A stretch of DNA of 64,000 nt from Acanthochromis polyacanthus (lineage: Eukaryota > Chordata > Actinopteri > Pomacentridae). The stretch lies in contig NC_067122.1 of assembly GCF_021347895.1 (NCBI RefSeq), positions 33,450,215-33,514,214 of the forward strand, given 5' to 3'. The notes under the pieces were generated by a model, which worked only from the letters and a program-made list of their open reading frames with translations, was not told the origin of the DNA and did not search any database. Both the position numbers and the translations under genes were made by a program. Of this stretch, positions 61,691-64,000 are shown piece after piece (within the stretch, counting starts at the first letter, position 1; each line of letters opens with the position of its first letter).

Positions 61691-63214
61691 GTGAATTTAG
61701 AAAAAGTAAGTGAATTTAAGTATTTGGGTATATTTTTTGATCCAAGGCTAACATGGGCGTTGCATATTAGTAAAGTGGTGGAAAAATGTAAAAAGGTGAT
61801 AAATATTATGAGATGTTTGAGGGGTCGGGACTGGGGAGCTAGCCGGAATTGTCTTAAAGCAATTTATGTTGCTATGATCAGATCAGTGATAGATTATGGC
61901 TGTGTAGTTTACAGTTCAGCTGCCAAGACCAACCTGAAAAAATTGGAAGTTATTCAGAGTCTTGCATTGAGGTTATGCTGTGGAGCAATGAAAACAACCC
62001 CAGTAGTTGCCATTCAAGTGGAGATGGGAGAGATGCCGTTAGATTTTAGAAGGATGGAATTAGCTCTGACTTATTGGGCTAACTTACAGGGACATAGACA
62101 AAGTCATCCGGTGTTGAGCGTGTTACAGCCAAGTCAGGAAAAAGAAAAGGTGCAGATTAATAGCTTTGGATGGGTAATAGAAAGCATGACACAAGAGTCT
62201 GGAATAGATCAACTTGAAATAAGTCCAACGGTTTCAATTTCTCTTACTCCTCCATGGTTACTGATAGAAATAAAGGTGGATCTAAGCTTATTGGAAAAGA
62301 AGTGTAATAGTGGTTCTGTTAATGGGTATATTTCTTATGTTTATTCAAATGATTTGGTTATCTATACTGATGCGTCAAGGTCACTTTCAGGTCAGGTTGG
62401 AGTGTCTTTTGTTATTCCTGAATTAGGCATTGCTACTAATAAAAGAACAAGCGACAATTTATCAGGGTACACCGGGGAATTGGCAGCAATGTTACTGGCA
62501 TTAAACTGGACAGAGGATAATGGAAAAGAGAGAACTGTGATTGCAACTGATTCAAGCAGTGCAGCGATAAGTGTTAAAAATTTGAAATCTGAGGCAAGGC
62601 AAGATATTATATGTGAAATTGGCCAAATTAGTTATAGGCTATGGAGACAAGGTAAGCAAGTTATTATTTTGTGGGTTCCGGCACACATAGGAGTGGATGG
62701 AAATGAGTTAGAAGACAAGTATGCAAAAAGAGGGGCTGCTAAAGATGTAGTTGACTTTCCTGTGAAGTATAGTAGATCTGAAGTTACAATAGTAAAAGAA
62801 CGAATGAAGAGGAAATGGCAGAGACAATGGGATACTTGCTCGAAAGGTCGCTTCTATTACTCAATTCAAAGAAGTGTTGAGGGGAATTTAGGAGAACAGG
62901 GCTGTTTAGGCCGGAAAGAGGAGGATGTCTTGTCACGATTAAGACTCGGGCACACAGGGCTGAATAGCACTCTGAGAATTATTGGAAAGCATAATACAGG
63001 GGAATGTGAATGCTGTAGAGTGGAGGACACTGTTGAGCATGTATTGATTTATTACCCCAGGTTTCAGCAGCAGAGAAGAATATTTAAGAGAAAAATCTGT
63101 GATAGTAAAATCAAATTCGAGGTCAGGGAAATATTGAGAAATTTATCACTGAAACATGTTGCTAAAGCATTGTTTTTATTTATGGAAGGAACAGGTTTAA
63201 GAGAGAGGGTTTAA
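61691..63214 (+). CDS. I-type LINE RT C-terminus plus RNase H, open part
   Basis: A 507-codon open frame that is the 3' portion of a LINE ORF2, not a separate gene. It starts within the reverse transcriptase thumb (EFKYLGIFFDPRLTW), then RNase H with D227 (IYTDAS), E263 (GELAA), D287 (IATDSSS) and D342 (NELEDKYAK), after HIGVDG. It ends with a Cys/His motif (GECECCRVEDTVEHVLIYYP) in which the last Cys seems replaced by Tyr. RNase H would remove RNA from the cDNA hybrid. The frame is separated from the catalytic palm by a frameshift, so the enzyme is inactive. Confidence 0.85.
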   Translation: MNLEKVSEFKYLGIFFDPRLTWALHISKVVEKCKKVINIMRCLRGRDWGASRNCLKAIYVAMIRSVIDYGCVVYSSAAKTNLKKLEVIQSLALRLCCGAMKTTPVVAIQVEMGEMPLDFRRMELALTYWANLQGHRQSHPVLSVLQPSQEKEKVQINSFGWVIESMTQESGIDQLEISPTVSISLTPPWLLIEIKVDLSLLEKKCNSGSVNGYISYVYSNDLVIYTDASRSLSGQVGVSFVIPELGIATNKRTSDNLSGYTGELAAMLLALNWTEDNGKERTVIATDSSSAAISVKNLKSEARQDIICEIGQISYRLWRQGKQVIILWVPAHIGVDGNELEDKYAKRGAAKDVVDFPVKYSRSEVTIVKERMKRKWQRQWDTCSKGRFYYSIQRSVEGNLGEQGCLGRKEEDVLSRLRLGHTGLNSTLRIIGKHNTGECECCRVEDTVEHVLIYYPRFQQQRRIFKRKICDSKIKFEVREILRNLSLKHVAKALFLFMEGTGLRERV

Positions 63215-63318
63215 GGACTGCTGGGGCATTCCTGCCCCACACTCCATTTCAGGAGGTGGCGGTAATGCACCTAAAAGTTGCGTGCCAACTGCCATTAAAC
63301 AAAAAGAAGAAGAAGAAG

Positions 63319-64000
63319 AATCAGGTAACTCAAACAAAAGAAAGATGAATTACTACCAACAATACCAAATAATGCAATATTTAAACTAAATGTGCATACT
63401 AATAAATACATTTTAAACAACTGTGTGTAATAATTTAAATGACTGTAACTCAAAATACTTAAACATGTGAAAATATTATTTGTGAGTGACTGACTGCTGG
63501 GACTTTCTGTGTGGCTGTGGGCACGGCCATCACACCATTCCTCTCAGGTTCTTTTTGCAAACTACAACAAAAACAATGTAATATTTAACTTGTGTGAATA
63601 GGTGGCTACAAAAGAGACAGCAGCCACGCTGCTCCAGTTCAGCAACAGCCTACAAGGGTCATTTCTAACAGGACCTTTGAGGTTGTAACTTTAAAGTAGA
63701 CTCTACAGAAGGTTCAAGTCGCAAAGATACAGCGCTTACCATTCAGCGTCCTATGTTCTCTGGTGGCAAACCTTAAAGACTTGACCTTCCCGAAATTTAG
63801 ACTGAAGTGTCATAAAACAACAAATACGTTGAACAAAAGCTTAAATGAACAGCACAAGTAGTCACCAGTCTCTGAAGAGTAGTTCAAAATAGACATGCAG
63901 CATTAAGTGAGAAGCACCTGTTACGCAACCAATATTTGATACTTACATCTGATATTTTGGTCCACGTAGGTGCAGCAGGTCACAGTGGGCTGACTGAAGA
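63319..64000. other. Unassigned spacer to window end
   Basis: No gene supported. AT-rich with some TTTAAA words. A gene may begin beyond the window. Confidence 0.4.

Larger units (their letters stand above)
61187..63318 (+). mobile_element. I-type LINE with RNase H, 5' truncated
   Basis: Reverse transcriptase, RNase H and a Cys/His C-terminal motif are followed by GGAGGTGGCGGTAATGCACC and a (GAA)n tail. RNase H in a LINE ORF points to the I/Nimb group. The upstream endonuclease and ORF1 are absent, so the copy was truncated on insertion or cut by later events near the hAT-like MITE. Confidence 0.85.

Overview
The window looks like an intergenic, transposon-rich stretch of a teleost fish genome, probably a spiny-rayed (percomorph) species. 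The reasons are AT-rich spacer DNA, long CA/GT microsatellites, several Tc1-like elements, L2/RTE/I-type LINEs, Gypsy and BEL/Pao remnants, a tRNA-derived SINE, palindromic MITEs, and a compact multi-exon vertebrate-style gene with GT/AG introns. The species cannot be fixed from the sequence alone.

Only one ordinary host-type gene is convincing. It is a minus-strand gene of seven inferred coding exons (18525-20873), encoding a roughly 340-residue protein with a C-terminal RING-like zinc finger. Exons 4-7 splice in perfect phase. Exons 1-3 carry apparent frame problems, so the copy may be decaying or contain sequence errors.

Layout: 1-12 kb is mostly unassigned spacer with two palindromic MITEs, two matched CA/GT arrays and a SINE. 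12-15.4 kb holds a complete but dead Tc1-like element and a second truncated one fused to the end of a third. 18.5-20.9 kb is the RING-like gene. 21.6-23.9 kb has a candidate 1.77-kb solo LTR (4-bp target duplication) and a Gypsy-type LTR fragment. 23.9-28.1 kb holds two more dead Tc1-like elements, one carrying a nested retroposon. 29.7-31.8 kb contains a 7-bp-TSD foldback MITE next to a 1.42-kb foldback element with ~417-bp arms. 31.9-36.4 kb contains L2/CR1-type LINE remains, one split by a 923-bp solo LTR. 36.8-38.6 kb is a BEL/Pao remnant whose gag is split by a 474-bp palindromic MITE. 39-40 kb has a piggyBac-like MITE that shares its core with the 7-bp-TSD foldback family. 44.7-48 kb is a near-full-length but broken LINE. 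50.6-52.4 kb is a LINE-tailed unit with an intact 144-codon frame for a small membrane protein. 52.9-55 kb is a decayed Gypsy pol split by the second foldback MITE. 58.8-60.4 kb is a Tc1-like transposon with an intact DD34E transposase and Sleeping Beauty-style double direct repeats. 60.6-63.3 kb is a hAT-like MITE beside an I-type LINE with an RNase H domain.

The elements do not form a pathway. They form a nested insertion record that can be partly dated, because several insertions keep clean target-site duplications (TA, TTAA, 4, 6, 7, 8 and 9 bp). The most interesting items are the apparently intact Tc1-like transposon, the foldback family with 7-bp duplications and its shared core, the 1.42-kb foldback element, and the retroposed unit encoding a small membrane protein.
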